DNA of 64,000 nt. Origin: Clostridia bacterium (GTDB taxonomy: Bacteria > Bacillota > Clostridia > Oscillospirales > CAG-272). The first letter of the stretch is position 1. Every line of letters begins with the position of its first letter. Location: contig JAFQPI010000019.1 in the NCBI GenBank assembly GCA_017411805.1, positions 62,001-126,000 on the forward strand, read 5' to 3'. The translations under genes and the position numbers were made by a program. The notes under the pieces were generated by a model. That model saw nothing but the letters and a program-made list of their open reading frames with translations. It did not search any database and was not told the origin of the DNA. Below are positions 50,236 to 60,016 of this stretch, piece after piece.

Positions 50236-51759
50236 ATGACTACAAAACGAACCCTCTCGGCGATCTTATCGCTCATACTGATTTTTACCTTTTTGACGGC
50301 TTTTTCAGTCCCCGCTGCAGCTTCGATCAAGCCAAATTACTCGGCTTACGAATACGGTGACGCATACAAAACGAGCAATTATTACGATCAGCTTCTTAAA
50401 GCAAAAAAGCAGCTCACGGGCGATCACAGATATGACGTAATACTCATCGCGCTTTCACAGGTTGGCTACCACGAAGGAGACAGCGACGCCGACATGGACG
50501 GCTGGAATCTCTCGGGAAGCAATAACTACGTCGAATACAACCGCCTTTTCTGCAAGCTTGACGGGATCTGGGGATACGCCTGGTGTGCCGCATTCGTCTC
50601 TTGGTGTCAATTCCAGGCCGACATTCCAGCGCAGATCGATTGCTCTGAGGTCAGCTGTCCCAGAATGATCAACGAGATACTTACTCCTCAAGGACTTTAT
50701 AAGACCCGCGAATCGGGATACATACCATTGATCGGCGATCTGATCTATTTCAAAAGCGCGACGTCGAACGCAGTCTCTACCCACGTCGGACTCGTTGTCG
50801 GAGTCAAAGATGGATATGTATATACCGTTGAAGGAAACGGCGGCGACCGTGTCGGAAAACACAAGTACGCGCTAAACGACAGCTACATTGTCGGCTACGG
50901 CGCGCTACAATATGAAACCAAAGAAGGAACAGACTATTCCGTATTCTCTCTCGAGGAAGACACCAAGCCCGGCGAATACATAGTCACCGCCGACTCGTTA
51001 AACGTCCGTGCAGGTGCCGGAACCTCCTTCTCCATCCTCGGCACTCTTTCAAAAGATGACCGAGTCGAGGTCCTCAAATTCAACGAAAGCTGGGGACGCA
51101 TTGATTTTGGCGGAAAAGAGGGTTGGATTTCGGTCTCTTATCTCCGATCCGCCGATATGAACGTACACACTATATATTATAAGGTAGGAGAAGGAAAATT
51201 TTCTCTGACACAGCAAAGAAAACATCCCGGTAAGGACATGATCATTCCGGAAGAATCTCCTACGCTTACCGGTCACACCTTCCTCGGTTGGGCAACCGAA
51301 AGCAAGGGCGACGTCGTCTACAAGCCGGGTGACAAATACACCGCCGACGAGGATGCCAAACTCTACGCGGTCTGGGAACCCGAGAAATTGACCGTCACCT
51401 TCCTTGACTACGACGGAAGCGTCCTTGCAACAACTCAATGCGACTATGGTACGCAAGTAAAATATCCCATCGAAACCGAGCCCACACGCGAGAACGATGG
51501 CGAAAACGCATATGAATTTGCGGGCTGGGACGTTGAGCTTTCGCGCTATCTCAAGCGTGACACGACCTACACCGCGACCTACACCTCACGCCCGCTGACG
51601 GATGCGGAAAAAGAAGAATTCCTTGCCGCTCAGGCAACCGAGGAGATAACCGAAGCACCTGCAAATAACGGATGCGGAGCCTCTGTTTCTGTTATACCTC
51701 TCACCCTTATCATTCTACCCATCTCCCTTATCATCAAGAAAAACAAAAAGTCTTCCTAA
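50236..51759 (+). CDS. Secreted CHAP-type peptidoglycan hydrolase with SH3 and InlB-type repeats
   Basis: A 507-residue protein starting at 50236; GGAGG lies upstream but 15 nt away, so initiation may be weak. After the signal peptide comes a CHAP-like domain: GYAWCAAFVSWCQF (catalytic Cys), STHVGLVVGVKDGYVYTVEGN (catalytic His and polar residue). A bacterial SH3 domain follows (VTADSLNVRAGAGTSFSILG...WGRIDFGGKEGWIS). Two InlB/Flg_new-type repeats (GHTFLGWATESKGDVVY, then EFAGWDVELSR) and a membrane segment with a KKNKKSS tail end the protein. It should cut wall peptides or cross-bridges at the cell surface. Confidence 0.85.
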   Translation: MTTKRTLSAILSLILIFTFLTAFSVPAAASIKPNYSAYEYGDAYKTSNYYDQLLKAKKQLTGDHRYDVILIALSQVGYHEGDSDADMDGWNLSGSNNYVEYNRLFCKLDGIWGYAWCAAFVSWCQFQADIPAQIDCSEVSCPRMINEILTPQGLYKTRESGYIPLIGDLIYFKSATSNAVSTHVGLVVGVKDGYVYTVEGNGGDRVGKHKYALNDSYIVGYGALQYETKEGTDYSVFSLEEDTKPGEYIVTADSLNVRAGAGTSFSILGTLSKDDRVEVLKFNESWGRIDFGGKEGWISVSYLRSADMNVHTIYYKVGEGKFSLTQQRKHPGKDMIIPEESPTLTGHTFLGWATESKGDVVYKPGDKYTADEDAKLYAVWEPEKLTVTFLDYDGSVLATTQCDYGTQVKYPIETEPTRENDGENAYEFAGWDVELSRYLKRDTTYTATYTSRPLTDAEKEEFLAAQATEEITEAPANNGCGASVSVIPLTLIILPISLIIKKNKKSS

Positions 51760-51765
51760 TATATA

Positions 51766-51793
51766 TGCGGCATCTGCTTTCGCAGATGCCGCA
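51766..51793. terminator. Bidirectional terminator
   Basis: TGCGGCATCTGC-TTTC-GCAGATGCCGCA between the CHAP gene and the last gene of the dut-mre operon. Confidence 0.9.
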
Positions 51794-51801
51794 ATATTAT
51801 T

Positions 51802-53619
51802 TTAGTTGATATCGAAATCAACCATTACGGGACAATGGTCGCTTGAGAGAAGCGTATACTCATGAAGAAGTACGCTGAAGAGCTTGGGAGTCATGTTGCT
51901 CTTATTATAAACGAGCGCGTGGTCGATAGCCGAAGAATACGTCTTGCTCGGATAGACCGACTCAAGATAGAGACCAAGCTCTGCGTTATAGGGAGCATAC
52001 GCATGATGTGTTGTAATATCAACGGTTTCGGGTGAGATCTTCTGCAGATTCTCAAAGCCCGCGGTATAAAGATTCTTTATCGGATCGGACGAGATATTAC
52101 AGTTGAAGTCACCGCCAACGATGAAGGGACATCCGTGCTTATCCGTGATCTGCTTTACGAGCTCGGCAAGCTGTGCTGCATCCTTGATTCTCGCAGATTT
52201 ACCGAGTTCGTCACTCGTCCAGTAGAAATGCGTAGAACCTACGGCAAATACGTCACCCGTAGTCTTATCCTTAAAAACAGCCCATGTCACAGACTTCGAC
52301 TTGTCGCCCGCGCCGTCGTCATAGAGATAATAGCCACTGTCAATGACGTCAAGCTTATCCTTAAGATAAAGCAAGGGGGTATAGTTGACCTTATTGGAAT
52401 TCGTGACGTTAACGGTAACCTCGGCATAGCCGTACTTTTTGATAAAGGCATGGTAGGTGGCTACGCATGATGCACTCTCCTGAAGTCCGATAACGTCGGG
52501 AAGATACTCGAGATGAAGCTCGGCTTGCATAATATTTCTCGATGCGATCGGGTATTCGTCAATGTGCGCGCCGTGTACGTTGTTAAATATAACGCGATAT
52601 TCGCCCGATCTGTTCTCGACATGATTCTTATCATCCGGCTCTGCAACTCCGCTGTAGGTGAAGCCGTCCGCTATCTCGACCTTATCGCCCTTGAAAAGGG
52701 TTTCCGTCAGATAATCATAAAGAGCGGAATATCCATCCATACATTCTGCCGAAACATAAAGCTTATTGCCAGATGCGCGCACGGAGAAGCCATGCTTTGA
52801 TTCCACGGTGTCGCCGCCGTGCATAGTCTTACCGAATATGATCTCGCGGCGGCTCGCGTCATCCTTTCCCGCAGAACTGTCAGACTTTATCTCAAGCTCA
52901 AAGCCCGCATTCTTGGAAAGCTCATAGCGGAAAAGGCGCGCCGTTCTTTCTGCGGAATAAATATCGCTCTTGCCGTAAACGATGGTATATTCGGTAATAT
53001 CCGCGCCAAGGAGATTGCATTCACCGATCGAATACTTGCCGTAAGTATAGCTGAACTTGTTATCCTCGGTCAGCTCGATTGTGGCACTGCCGATACTATC
53101 CCTTCCCTGCTTGATCAGCACGTCGTTAATAAAGCGATCGCATGCCTTCTCGACAGACGAGAGACTGATTCCGGCAAGGACGATCTTGTCGCCCTCATAG
53201 GTAACTGCATAATCGCGCGAGCGCATACCTTTGACGACGTTCTGGGAAGCTTCACGATCGGTCGGACCGAGCAGGATCTCGTACTGATGCTCAACTCCGT
53301 AATCACCAACAGGGCTATCGAGTATCTCATCGCTGACGAGCTTGAGCTCAACACCCGTATATTTCGAGATCTGCTTGCGCAGGCTGAGCGCAACGTCCTT
53401 GATGCTGCTGTCGAAGCCCTGGGGGTATACTATGTAAAACGCGCATTTGCCGCCCTCGCTGAATTTCAGCGTCGTGGGGACAGGCTCAGTCTCTTCGGGA
53501 AGGGTTGAGGTGTTCTCGCTGCCGTCGACAGGCGGTTGCTCATTGCCCTTGCAGGACGAAAGAAGAACTGCAAAAGCAAAAATGCAGATCAAAATGGTCA
53601 AAAAACGTGTTTTTTTCAT
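51802..53619 (-). CDS. Endonuclease/exonuclease/phosphatase-family lipoprotein
   Basis: A 605-residue lipoprotein (lipobox VLLSSC). The N-terminal ~320 residues hold two similar domains of alternating strands and helices with LGPTDREASQNVVKGM and FGKTMHGGDTVESKHG, an unusual extension resembling the N-terminal domains of some glycosidases. The C-terminal domain has the EEP motifs: FNNVHGAH, LPDVIGLQESA (metal-binding Glu), VGGDFNCN (Asp, Asn), SAIDHALV and LSSDHCPVMVDFD (catalytic Asp-His). Such enzymes cut phosphodiesters in nucleic acids, lipids or inositol phosphates. Its start overlaps the preceding stop, placing it last in the dut-mre operon. Confidence 0.8.
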   Translation of the reverse strand: MKKTRFLTILICIFAFAVLLSSCKGNEQPPVDGSENTSTLPEETEPVPTTLKFSEGGKCAFYIVYPQGFDSSIKDVALSLRKQISKYTGVELKLVSDEILDSPVGDYGVEHQYEILLGPTDREASQNVVKGMRSRDYAVTYEGDKIVLAGISLSSVEKACDRFINDVLIKQGRDSIGSATIELTEDNKFSYTYGKYSIGECNLLGADITEYTIVYGKSDIYSAERTARLFRYELSKNAGFELEIKSDSSAGKDDASRREIIFGKTMHGGDTVESKHGFSVRASGNKLYVSAECMDGYSALYDYLTETLFKGDKVEIADGFTYSGVAEPDDKNHVENRSGEYRVIFNNVHGAHIDEYPIASRNIMQAELHLEYLPDVIGLQESASCVATYHAFIKKYGYAEVTVNVTNSNKVNYTPLLYLKDKLDVIDSGYYLYDDGAGDKSKSVTWAVFKDKTTGDVFAVGSTHFYWTSDELGKSARIKDAAQLAELVKQITDKHGCPFIVGGDFNCNISSDPIKNLYTAGFENLQKISPETVDITTHHAYAPYNAELGLYLESVYPSKTYSSAIDHALVYNKSNMTPKLFSVLLHEYTLLSSDHCPVMVDFDIN

Positions 53620-54116
53620 GATATGCCTCCGTTAGTGGGATTGTTTTCTATGTATTCATCCAGGATCCGTGCCGCGAGTCTGACAGCCTCAAGGCAGGGC
53701 CTTTTTGCATAATATTCGGGAGTTCTCTCCTCCGGAGAGGGATCGCTCGAAACCGCTCCCGCTCCCATGCGGGATGCGAGGATGTCCCGGCAGACCACGC
53801 TTCCCCATCTTTCGGAAAATCGCGCGCCGAGTTCTTGTATTCTTTTATAATGAAGACTTTTTTCACCGCGCTCGGGCGGAATCGTAAATCCGTAGATAAG
53901 GCCTGCCGCCATTACCGCGCCCGAAAATGCTCCGCAAACCTCGCGCATACGCCCGACACCGCCTCCCATGGAGGAAGATAGCCGCGCCGCAGTATCATAT
54001 TCAAGTCCGTGAATATCACAGAAGGCGCAGAATACCGCTTGTGCGCAGACAGCTCCCGAAAGGAACAACTCGGATGCACGCGCCTCATGGGGCGTCATAA
54101 TCTGGTCGTTGATCAT
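53616..54116 (-). CDS. C_GCAxxG_C_C-family putative redox protein
   Basis: A 166-residue protein with the family cysteine layout: CAQAVFCAFCDIHG near residues 24-37, then GGGVGRMREVCGAFSGAVMAAGLIYG (the CGAxxGA motif), CRDIL and a late PCLEAV cysteine. The family is predicted to bind a metal cluster or act in thiol redox chemistry; experimental data are scarce. The start overlaps the upstream DUF2500 gene (ATGA). Its presence in a cell-shape operon is unusual. Confidence 0.85.
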   Translation of the reverse strand: MINDQIMTPHEARASELFLSGAVCAQAVFCAFCDIHGLEYDTAARLSSSMGGGVGRMREVCGAFSGAVMAAGLIYGFTIPPERGEKSLHYKRIQELGARFSERWGSVVCRDILASRMGAGAVSSDPSPEERTPEYYAKRPCLEAVRLAARILDEYIENNPTNGGIS

Positions 54117-54472
54117 CTTCCCGCCTCGCGATTTCTCTCAAACCGAATATAACGCGTTCCCTGCAAAGTCAGCAAACCAACGTCGCCGACAACAAGTAAT
54201 CCGTATTCATTGCTCGGTACGTAAAGCTCGGCTCTGTCACCGCTTTCAAATTCAAAGGTAACGTAGCAGGAATAGATATCCGAGTAATGGTTACCGCGTC
54301 CATGGGATGCCGTACGCTTATCAACGATTTTAGCTTCGACAGTCAGGCGGGGGGATCTGTCGTTTTGCTTTTTCTCCTTGATCATTCTCACAAAAACGAA
54401 AGCAAATATTCCCCCTACGAGCAAGAAAACAAGAGGAACTAATATAAAAGGAATAATAAACAAAAATCCCAT
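54113..54472 (-). CDS. DUF2500-family membrane protein
   Basis: A 119-residue protein starting at 54472 with AAGGAGAG upstream; an in-frame ATG at 54526 lies inside the upstream gene. One N-terminal membrane segment (FLFIIPFILVPLVFLLVGGI) precedes the family core RLTVEAKIVDKRTASHGRG, YVTFEFESGDRAELYVPSNEYGLL and GDVGLLTLQGTRYIRFER. The function of this family is not known. It lies between pyridoxal kinase and the C_GCAxxG_C_C gene with overlaps of a few bases. Confidence 0.85.
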   Translation of the reverse strand: MGFLFIIPFILVPLVFLLVGGIFAFVFVRMIKEKKQNDRSPRLTVEAKIVDKRTASHGRGNHYSDIYSCYVTFEFESGDRAELYVPSNEYGLLVVGDVGLLTLQGTRYIRFERNREAGR

Positions 54473-54474
54473 TC

Positions 54475-55371
54475 TTACTCTCCTTTCATAATACCGTTCA
54501 TATCTTCTATCAGCCTTCCAAGGCAACCCTCAAGAAGCACGCCGTCACGCCTCGGTTCATCCGCGCCGTACTCGAGCGAATAATCGATCACATCGGCTGT
54601 GAAGCGCGAGGCGTATTCCGCGCCCTTTTGCAGAGCCGTACGGTCGCAAGGCGCACCCGACTTCAGAATATATCCGAGGAGTACCGAAGCGAAAAGATCG
54701 CCGGTACCGGGATAGTCGTTCCTTCTCGCGCGCTCCGAATGCATCGCGCCAAGACAGTAAGTTCCGACTCCGCCATTAAAATGAATACCCGTTATGATGC
54801 ACTCGGCATCGGTAAATTGCTTTAGCTTCTCCGCTATCAAGTCTACGACCGCCCAAGCCTCATCGGCCGAGAGGGATGAAAGGTCGGGATACGCCGTATC
54901 CGTCATCAGGCACGCCTCGGTGAGATTCGGTGTAATGATATCGGCTCTTGCGCAGAGGCGGCGCATCTCGGCAATAAGCTCGGGGTAGCATGCCGAATAA
55001 AGCTTTCCGTCGTCTCCCATAACGGGATCGACAAAAATCACGGTATCCTCACCTGCCGTACAGTCGATAAAATTCTCCACAGTCTTGACCTGTTTTTCAC
55101 TTCCGAGGAAGCCCGTATAGATTGCGTCAAGCTTGAGATCGAGCCGTGAAAAATGCTTTCCGATCGCCTCAATGGAATCATCAAGATCACGGAAATACAT
55201 ATCGGTAAATCCACCCGTATGCGTGGACAGAAGCGCTGTCGGAACCGGTATTGTCTGAACTCCCGCCGCAGAGAGCGCGGGAATTATCACCGTCAGTGCG
55301 CATCTGCCAAAGCAGGAAAGATCGTGTAATGCCGCAACGCGCGGCAGTTTGCGTTGTTTATCTGTTCTCAT
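54475..55371 (-). CDS. Pyridoxal/pyridoxamine kinase-like protein
   Basis: A 298-residue ribokinase-fold kinase. LHDLSCFGRCALTVIIPALSAAGVQTIPVPTALLS is the usual PdxK/PdxY opening, TGFLGS and FVDPVMGDDGKLY follow, and the anion hole with the catalytic Asp is PGTGDLFASVLLGYIL near residue 225. It phosphorylates pyridoxal, pyridoxine or pyridoxamine to the cofactor form. It is 17 nt downstream of the PBP2 gene in the operon. Specificity within the family cannot be set. Confidence 0.88.
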   Translation of the reverse strand: MRTDKQRKLPRVAALHDLSCFGRCALTVIIPALSAAGVQTIPVPTALLSTHTGGFTDMYFRDLDDSIEAIGKHFSRLDLKLDAIYTGFLGSEKQVKTVENFIDCTAGEDTVIFVDPVMGDDGKLYSACYPELIAEMRRLCARADIITPNLTEACLMTDTAYPDLSSLSADEAWAVVDLIAEKLKQFTDAECIITGIHFNGGVGTYCLGAMHSERARRNDYPGTGDLFASVLLGYILKSGAPCDRTALQKGAEYASRFTADVIDYSLEYGADEPRRDGVLLEGCLGRLIEDMNGIMKGE

Positions 55372-55388
55372 TGCTGTACTCTTGAAAA

Positions 55389-57539
55389 TTATTCTGTTGG
55401 GGTCTCTTCCTCTTTGACGATTCCGAAATATCTGTCAAGGATCTCTCTGGCCGCCCAGGAAGCATTGTATCCGTTTGCGCCGCGCTCGATCACGCAGGCA
55501 ACAACGATCTCGGGATCTTTGAGAGGTGCGAAAGAAACGAATACGGCGTTGTTGCTCGCATTTGAGCTCGTCTGCGCGGTACCCGTCTTGCCTCCCGCAC
55601 CGATCTCTGCGGGGAAGTCGCCGAACGCCTTACGAAGATCGCTCGAGGAAGAAAGCACGCCGTGCATTCCCTCTATGATCGCGTCGTATGCCGCGTCCTC
55701 GATCTCAACCTTGGCAAGTATCTCCGGCTCTGTCACGTGCACGGTCTCGCCCGAAAAGGTCTTGACCTCCTTGAGAAGATGTGCGGAATAGCGCGTACCG
55801 CCGTTGACCATCATCGAAATATAATTCGAGATCTGGAGCGGCGTATGCTCGCTGTAACCAACCCCAATGGAGCTTCGAAGAGTATCACCCGGCATCCAGG
55901 CCTTATCGTTTATCGGAATATTGAGTGTCTGCTTATATGCAGCGTCACCGAGCACTCCAATGTTCTCGGCGAGCTCGATTCCCGTATGCTGCTCCATTCC
56001 GAAGAGGGAAAAATACCTGTTTATACGGTCGATACCCATGATCCTGCCGAGCTCATAATAGAAATAGTTGCAGGAAACAGTAATCGCACGCGAGACGTTT
56101 ATCGGTCCGTGCGAGGAATTATAGTCTGTATAAAGCCAACACTCGGGCTGATAGTCTTCATAAAAGGTGTAAATACCCTTCGTATCTATCTTATGCGAGC
56201 TTGTAAAGAGCGTACCGTCAAGATAGAGCGGCTCGGCAAGTGCCGCAACCGACATACCTATCTTCGCGGTCGAACCGGGTCGGTACTGACCCATCAGCGC
56301 ACGGTTGGTATAGACCATTCGCGGATCGTTTACAAGATCTGCAAAATCCTTATTAAAGGTAGAGAGGTCGAAAGTGGGATAAGATCCGATTGCGAGAATC
56401 TCTCCGCCCGTGGCACTCTGAACGATGATCGCACCCGCATCGCAGTCCTCTCCGTCAAGATCGCCTTCAATCGTCGCGGAACGGTCAACGATGTACTGAA
56501 TGTTATCGGCAAGCGCGTCCTCGGATGCCATTTGCAGATTGATATCTATTGTAAGATATATATCGTTTCCCGCGATAGGCTCTTTGGTTATCTCCCGGCT
56601 GACGATATTACCCGCCTCGTCCTCAACTATCTTCATCTCCCCGTCCATACCTCTGAGATATTCCTCAAAGGCGAGCTCGCAGCCGCTGATTCCGACCTTT
56701 GCTGTGATCGGGTAGCCGAGAGAGGTATAGTATTCTGCGTCCTCGGCAAGAATGCCGCTTATTCTGCCGAGAATATGCGATGCATATCCCGGATAATGGT
56801 ATACCCGCGAATAATCGATCTTGATATCAACGCCGCGCACTCCAAGCTCTCGGACAGCCGTAACCAACGCGATATCAAAGCCCTCTCCGAAAATATACGG
56901 CTCAACCGCAGAGAAACGCATTGCGTCCATTTCATATCTGACTCTGATAAGCTCGGTCATCTCCTCGGACGTAAACAGAACCTCGTCTTCATTGATCATG
57001 CGGTATCTGTGTGCGATCGCGTTTGCAATATCCGAGGCGGACGCATCCTCAGAGAGCCCGTATTCACCCTTGATCCTCTCGAGTCTTGCCTTTACGGTCG
57101 CGCTCTTGAGCACGTCAACGTCATAGGTAATATCGGGATAATCCCCCTTGAACGGGCATTGCTTTTCCGCACGGTATTCGGTTCCTTCAAGAAGATCTAT
57201 TATTACAAGGATATCTCTGTTCTGTTCCTCGTAAGTTTTTGACATAGCAGAGTAGTCGTAAATCAAAGAATAGGTATATTTATTGCTTACAAGAATCTTC
57301 CCGTTTCTGTCATATATTTCACCGCGCATCGCCTGTATAACTGCGGTGCGGGTCGTATATCCGTCGCCGACGACCTCTTCCTTGCCTCCGTAGAGGCTTT
57401 GTATGCGGAAGGCGGAAACGATATATACAAGACAAACGATCACAAAGAAAGCGGATATGATGATATATCTGTAAAGATACTCTCGCCGTCCGTATTCGTT
57501 TACCGCTTCTTTGCCTGTTTCATTTTGATGGACGTTCAT
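55389..57539 (-). CDS. mrdA: Penicillin-binding protein 2 (elongation transpeptidase)
   Basis: A 716-residue class B PBP: one membrane helix (YIIISAFFVIVCLVYIVSAF), the dimerisation domain and the transpeptidase domain. The active-site motifs are RPGSTAKIG (SxxK, Ser near 421), SCNYFYYELG (SxN) and GGKTGTAQTS (KTG). It cross-links peptidoglycan during rod elongation as partner of RodA, MreC and MreD. It lies directly after mreD, as is usual. The family is normally ~650 residues; the extra length is in the N-terminal half. Confidence 0.95.
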   Translation of the reverse strand: MNVHQNETGKEAVNEYGRREYLYRYIIISAFFVIVCLVYIVSAFRIQSLYGGKEEVVGDGYTTRTAVIQAMRGEIYDRNGKILVSNKYTYSLIYDYSAMSKTYEEQNRDILVIIDLLEGTEYRAEKQCPFKGDYPDITYDVDVLKSATVKARLERIKGEYGLSEDASASDIANAIAHRYRMINEDEVLFTSEEMTELIRVRYEMDAMRFSAVEPYIFGEGFDIALVTAVRELGVRGVDIKIDYSRVYHYPGYASHILGRISGILAEDAEYYTSLGYPITAKVGISGCELAFEEYLRGMDGEMKIVEDEAGNIVSREITKEPIAGNDIYLTIDINLQMASEDALADNIQYIVDRSATIEGDLDGEDCDAGAIIVQSATGGEILAIGSYPTFDLSTFNKDFADLVNDPRMVYTNRALMGQYRPGSTAKIGMSVAALAEPLYLDGTLFTSSHKIDTKGIYTFYEDYQPECWLYTDYNSSHGPINVSRAITVSCNYFYYELGRIMGIDRINRYFSLFGMEQHTGIELAENIGVLGDAAYKQTLNIPINDKAWMPGDTLRSSIGVGYSEHTPLQISNYISMMVNGGTRYSAHLLKEVKTFSGETVHVTEPEILAKVEIEDAAYDAIIEGMHGVLSSSSDLRKAFGDFPAEIGAGGKTGTAQTSSNASNNAVFVSFAPLKDPEIVVACVIERGANGYNASWAAREILDRYFGIVKEEETPTE

Positions 57540-57564
57540 ACCGCGCCTCCTTTCGTTGGTATTT

Positions 57565-58119
57565 TTATTCCATTTCGATCTTCTTATGGAAGGGACGAAC
57601 CGTCATTCTTACAATAAAATACATCGGAATAGAGCATAACAGCGTAAGAAAATATTCGGGTATAACGATCTCCGTGAAGATCAGATAGAGATTGATATCG
57701 TTTTCGGCAAACATCGAATGAATGATGCTGAGCGAGGATCGGAAAGCCGCTCCTATCAGAATATACAGCATCCATGATATAAAATTTCTGTTCAGAAATA
57801 CTCGGCTGACCACTCCGAAGAAGTATCCGCAGAGCATATAAAAGAGAGGGAAAAAGAGTATATGCGCTCCGCCGCCGAAGGCCTCCGCTAACACGCCTGC
57901 GGATATTCCCGCTACAGCCCCGCTCCTCTCTCCGTCATAAACCGCAAGTCCGATCACCGATATCAGAAGCAGATCCGGCGTTGCGGGAATAAATACGATT
58001 GCAGAAAACAACGAGCTTTGAAGCACTCCCGAAAGGAATATCAGTACCGAAAACAGCAGTATTCTGCCCACTGTCTGCGAGGAAAACAGCCCGTGATGCT
58101 TTTGTTCCTTGAATTCCAT
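57565..58119 (-). CDS. mreD: Rod shape-determining protein MreD
   Basis: A 184-residue membrane protein with five to six hydrophobic segments (RILLFSVLIFLSGVLQSSLFSA, ATPDLLLISVIGLAVYDG, HILFFPLFYMLCGYFFG and others), the usual MreD size and pattern. It works with MreC and MreB to position the elongation machinery. The start is 1 nt from the mreC stop. The C-terminus is basic (HKKIEME). Confidence 0.92.
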   Translation of the reverse strand: MEFKEQKHHGLFSSQTVGRILLFSVLIFLSGVLQSSLFSAIVFIPATPDLLLISVIGLAVYDGERSGAVAGISAGVLAEAFGGGAHILFFPLFYMLCGYFFGVVSRVFLNRNFISWMLYILIGAAFRSSLSIIHSMFAENDINLYLIFTEIVIPEYFLTLLCSIPMYFIVRMTVRPFHKKIEME

Positions 58120-58120
58120 A

Positions 58121-58978
58121 TCATTCCTCCCGCTCGGAGATGATCTGATACTCTGTAATTATCATGAGCTTCGAGATCGACTCAAGATCCGCCGAGGGCT
58201 CGATAAGTGCCGTCAGCATGCGCGAGTTTTCATCCATCGTGATCTCGGTCACCTTGCCGATCACTATACCTCTCGGATAGACCTCGCCGATGCCGGAGGT
58301 CAGGACCTTGTCGCCGACGCGAATATCCGAATCGGGCTCGATATATACCATTCGGCAGATCCCCTCTGTGCGAAGCTCGTACGTTCCCTCCACAATTCCG
58401 AGGACTCCCGAACGCTCGATGTATGCGCCTACAGCCGACGCAGTCTCGGTTATCAGCACCGCCTTCGACCAGGTTGCCCCGACCTCCGTAATATGGCCGA
58501 CGAGACCCGTATCGGTTATTATAGGCATATTTACCTTGATCCCGTGCAGAGTTCCCTTTGAGAGGGTATATACCGTGCGGTAATTCGTTGACTCGCGTCC
58601 AACGACTGTCGCATCCTCAAAGAGGAAATCCACGTGCTCCTCCTTGATGCCGAGGAAGGAAGAAAGGAATTCGTTCTCTTCCCCGATAAGCTCGGCGTCG
58701 TAGACAAGATTTTTGTATCCTTCAAGCTCATCGCGCAGGGCATTGTTTTCTTCGCGCAGCTCATCAAGCGTTCTGAAATACAACGAAAAGCCCGAAATAC
58801 CCTCGCCGATCTTTGTAAACGCCCAACGGAATGGCGTTGAGACGGTAACAAGCGCAGAACGGACATAGGAACCCTGCCCCATCGCGCAGAGTACTCCCGG
58901 CACGATCGATAAAAGCAGAGCGACAGCGAGCGATATTAAGAAAAATCTACTCTTGATCAGTTTCAGAATGAATCCCAT
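58121..58978 (-). CDS. mreC: Rod shape-determining protein MreC
   Basis: A 285-residue protein: N-terminal membrane helix (FFLISLAVALLLSIVPGVLC), a coiled coil (TLDELREENNALRDELEGYK, about 72-92) and two beta-barrel domains marked by ATVVGRESTNY, GLVGHITEVGATWSKAVLI and DKVLTSGIGEVYPRGIVIGKV. It is the periplasm-like scaffold that contacts PBP2. The layout and length are standard. Confidence 0.94.
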   Translation of the reverse strand: MGFILKLIKSRFFLISLAVALLLSIVPGVLCAMGQGSYVRSALVTVSTPFRWAFTKIGEGISGFSLYFRTLDELREENNALRDELEGYKNLVYDAELIGEENEFLSSFLGIKEEHVDFLFEDATVVGRESTNYRTVYTLSKGTLHGIKVNMPIITDTGLVGHITEVGATWSKAVLITETASAVGAYIERSGVLGIVEGTYELRTEGICRMVYIEPDSDIRVGDKVLTSGIGEVYPRGIVIGKVTEITMDENSRMLTALIEPSADLESISKLMIITEYQIISEREE

Positions 58979-59001
58979 ATCCGTTTTCCTTGAATCATTT
59001 T

Positions 59002-60003
59002 TTATCTTGCGCGGTATTTTGCCACGCCGTTGTAATTTCCTTCAATAATGCGTCCGATTCCGAGAGCAACGCTGTCAAGCGGTCTCTTGGCAACCGTAAC
59101 GCGGACGCCGGTGCGCTCCGTTATAAGTGCAGGCAGACCTCCGAGAAGCGCGCCGCCTCCCGCAAGCATGATACCAAAATCAAATATATCGGCTGAAAGC
59201 TCGGGGGGAGTATTCTCGAGCGCAAGCTTGATAGTATCTATGATCTGATCAACCGATTCGCGCATAGCCTCCCTGACCTGCGCCGAGGTCACGGTCATTA
59301 CCGCGGGAAGTCCCGTGCGCAGATTTCTTCCGCGGATCTCTCTCTCACCGCGATCCATTGAGGGATGAACCGATCCGATATCCTTCTTGAGTGCCTCGGC
59401 AGTTCCATCGCCTATCAATATCTTATGCTCGCGTTTCATATACTGCACGATCGACTCGTCGAGTATATTACCCGCGGTACGCAGGCTGTGCGAAATTACG
59501 ATACCGCCAAGGCTGATGACCGCAACCTCGGTCGTTCCGCCGCCGATATCAACTATCATCGATCCGCGCGCGCCCGCAATCTTGAGTCCCGAACCGATGG
59601 CGGAAGCTATCGGTTCCTCTATAAGCGCAACACTCTTAGCCCCCGCCTCAAATGTCGCGTCCTCTACCGCACGGCGTTCAACCTCGGTAACGCCGTAGGG
59701 TATGCAGATCATGACCGTCGGACGCGAAAGCACTCCGCCCGCCGAAACTTTTGAAAAGAAGGAATGGAGCATATTTGCGGTCTTATCAAAATCCGCTATT
59801 ACTCCGTCCTTGAGCGGTCTTTGCGCAACGATATTACCGGGAGTCTTGCCTATCATGCGCTTTGCGTCGCCGCCAACTGCAACGACTCTCTTGCGAACCT
59901 GATCGACCGCCACGACGGACGGCTCACGCAGGACTATTCCCTTTCCCTTCATGTATACCAGGGTATTTGCCGTACCCAGGTCTATTCCCAGATGCTTTGA
60001 CAT
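59002..60003 (-). CDS. mreB: Rod shape-determining protein MreB
   Basis: A 333-residue actin homologue. The phosphate-1 loop GIDLGTANTLVY opens the protein, followed by MVDIGGGTTEVAVISLGG (phosphate-2) and the adenosine loop MLAGGGALLGGLPALI. It forms membrane-associated filaments that guide the elongasome. It lies 14 nt after maf and upstream of mreC, as is usual in Bacillota. Confidence 0.97.
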   Translation of the reverse strand: MSKHLGIDLGTANTLVYMKGKGIVLREPSVVAVDQVRKRVVAVGGDAKRMIGKTPGNIVAQRPLKDGVIADFDKTANMLHSFFSKVSAGGVLSRPTVMICIPYGVTEVERRAVEDATFEAGAKSVALIEEPIASAIGSGLKIAGARGSMIVDIGGGTTEVAVISLGGIVISHSLRTAGNILDESIVQYMKREHKILIGDGTAEALKKDIGSVHPSMDRGEREIRGRNLRTGLPAVMTVTSAQVREAMRESVDQIIDTIKLALENTPPELSADIFDFGIMLAGGGALLGGLPALITERTGVRVTVAKRPLDSVALGIGRIIEGNYNGVAKYRAR

Positions 60004-60016
60004 CTTCTATTCTCCG

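Noticed and set aside
55662-57242. 526-residue open frame on the plus strand
   Set aside because: It is antisense to the PBP2 gene, whose active-site motifs are all intact; it has no ribosome binding site.
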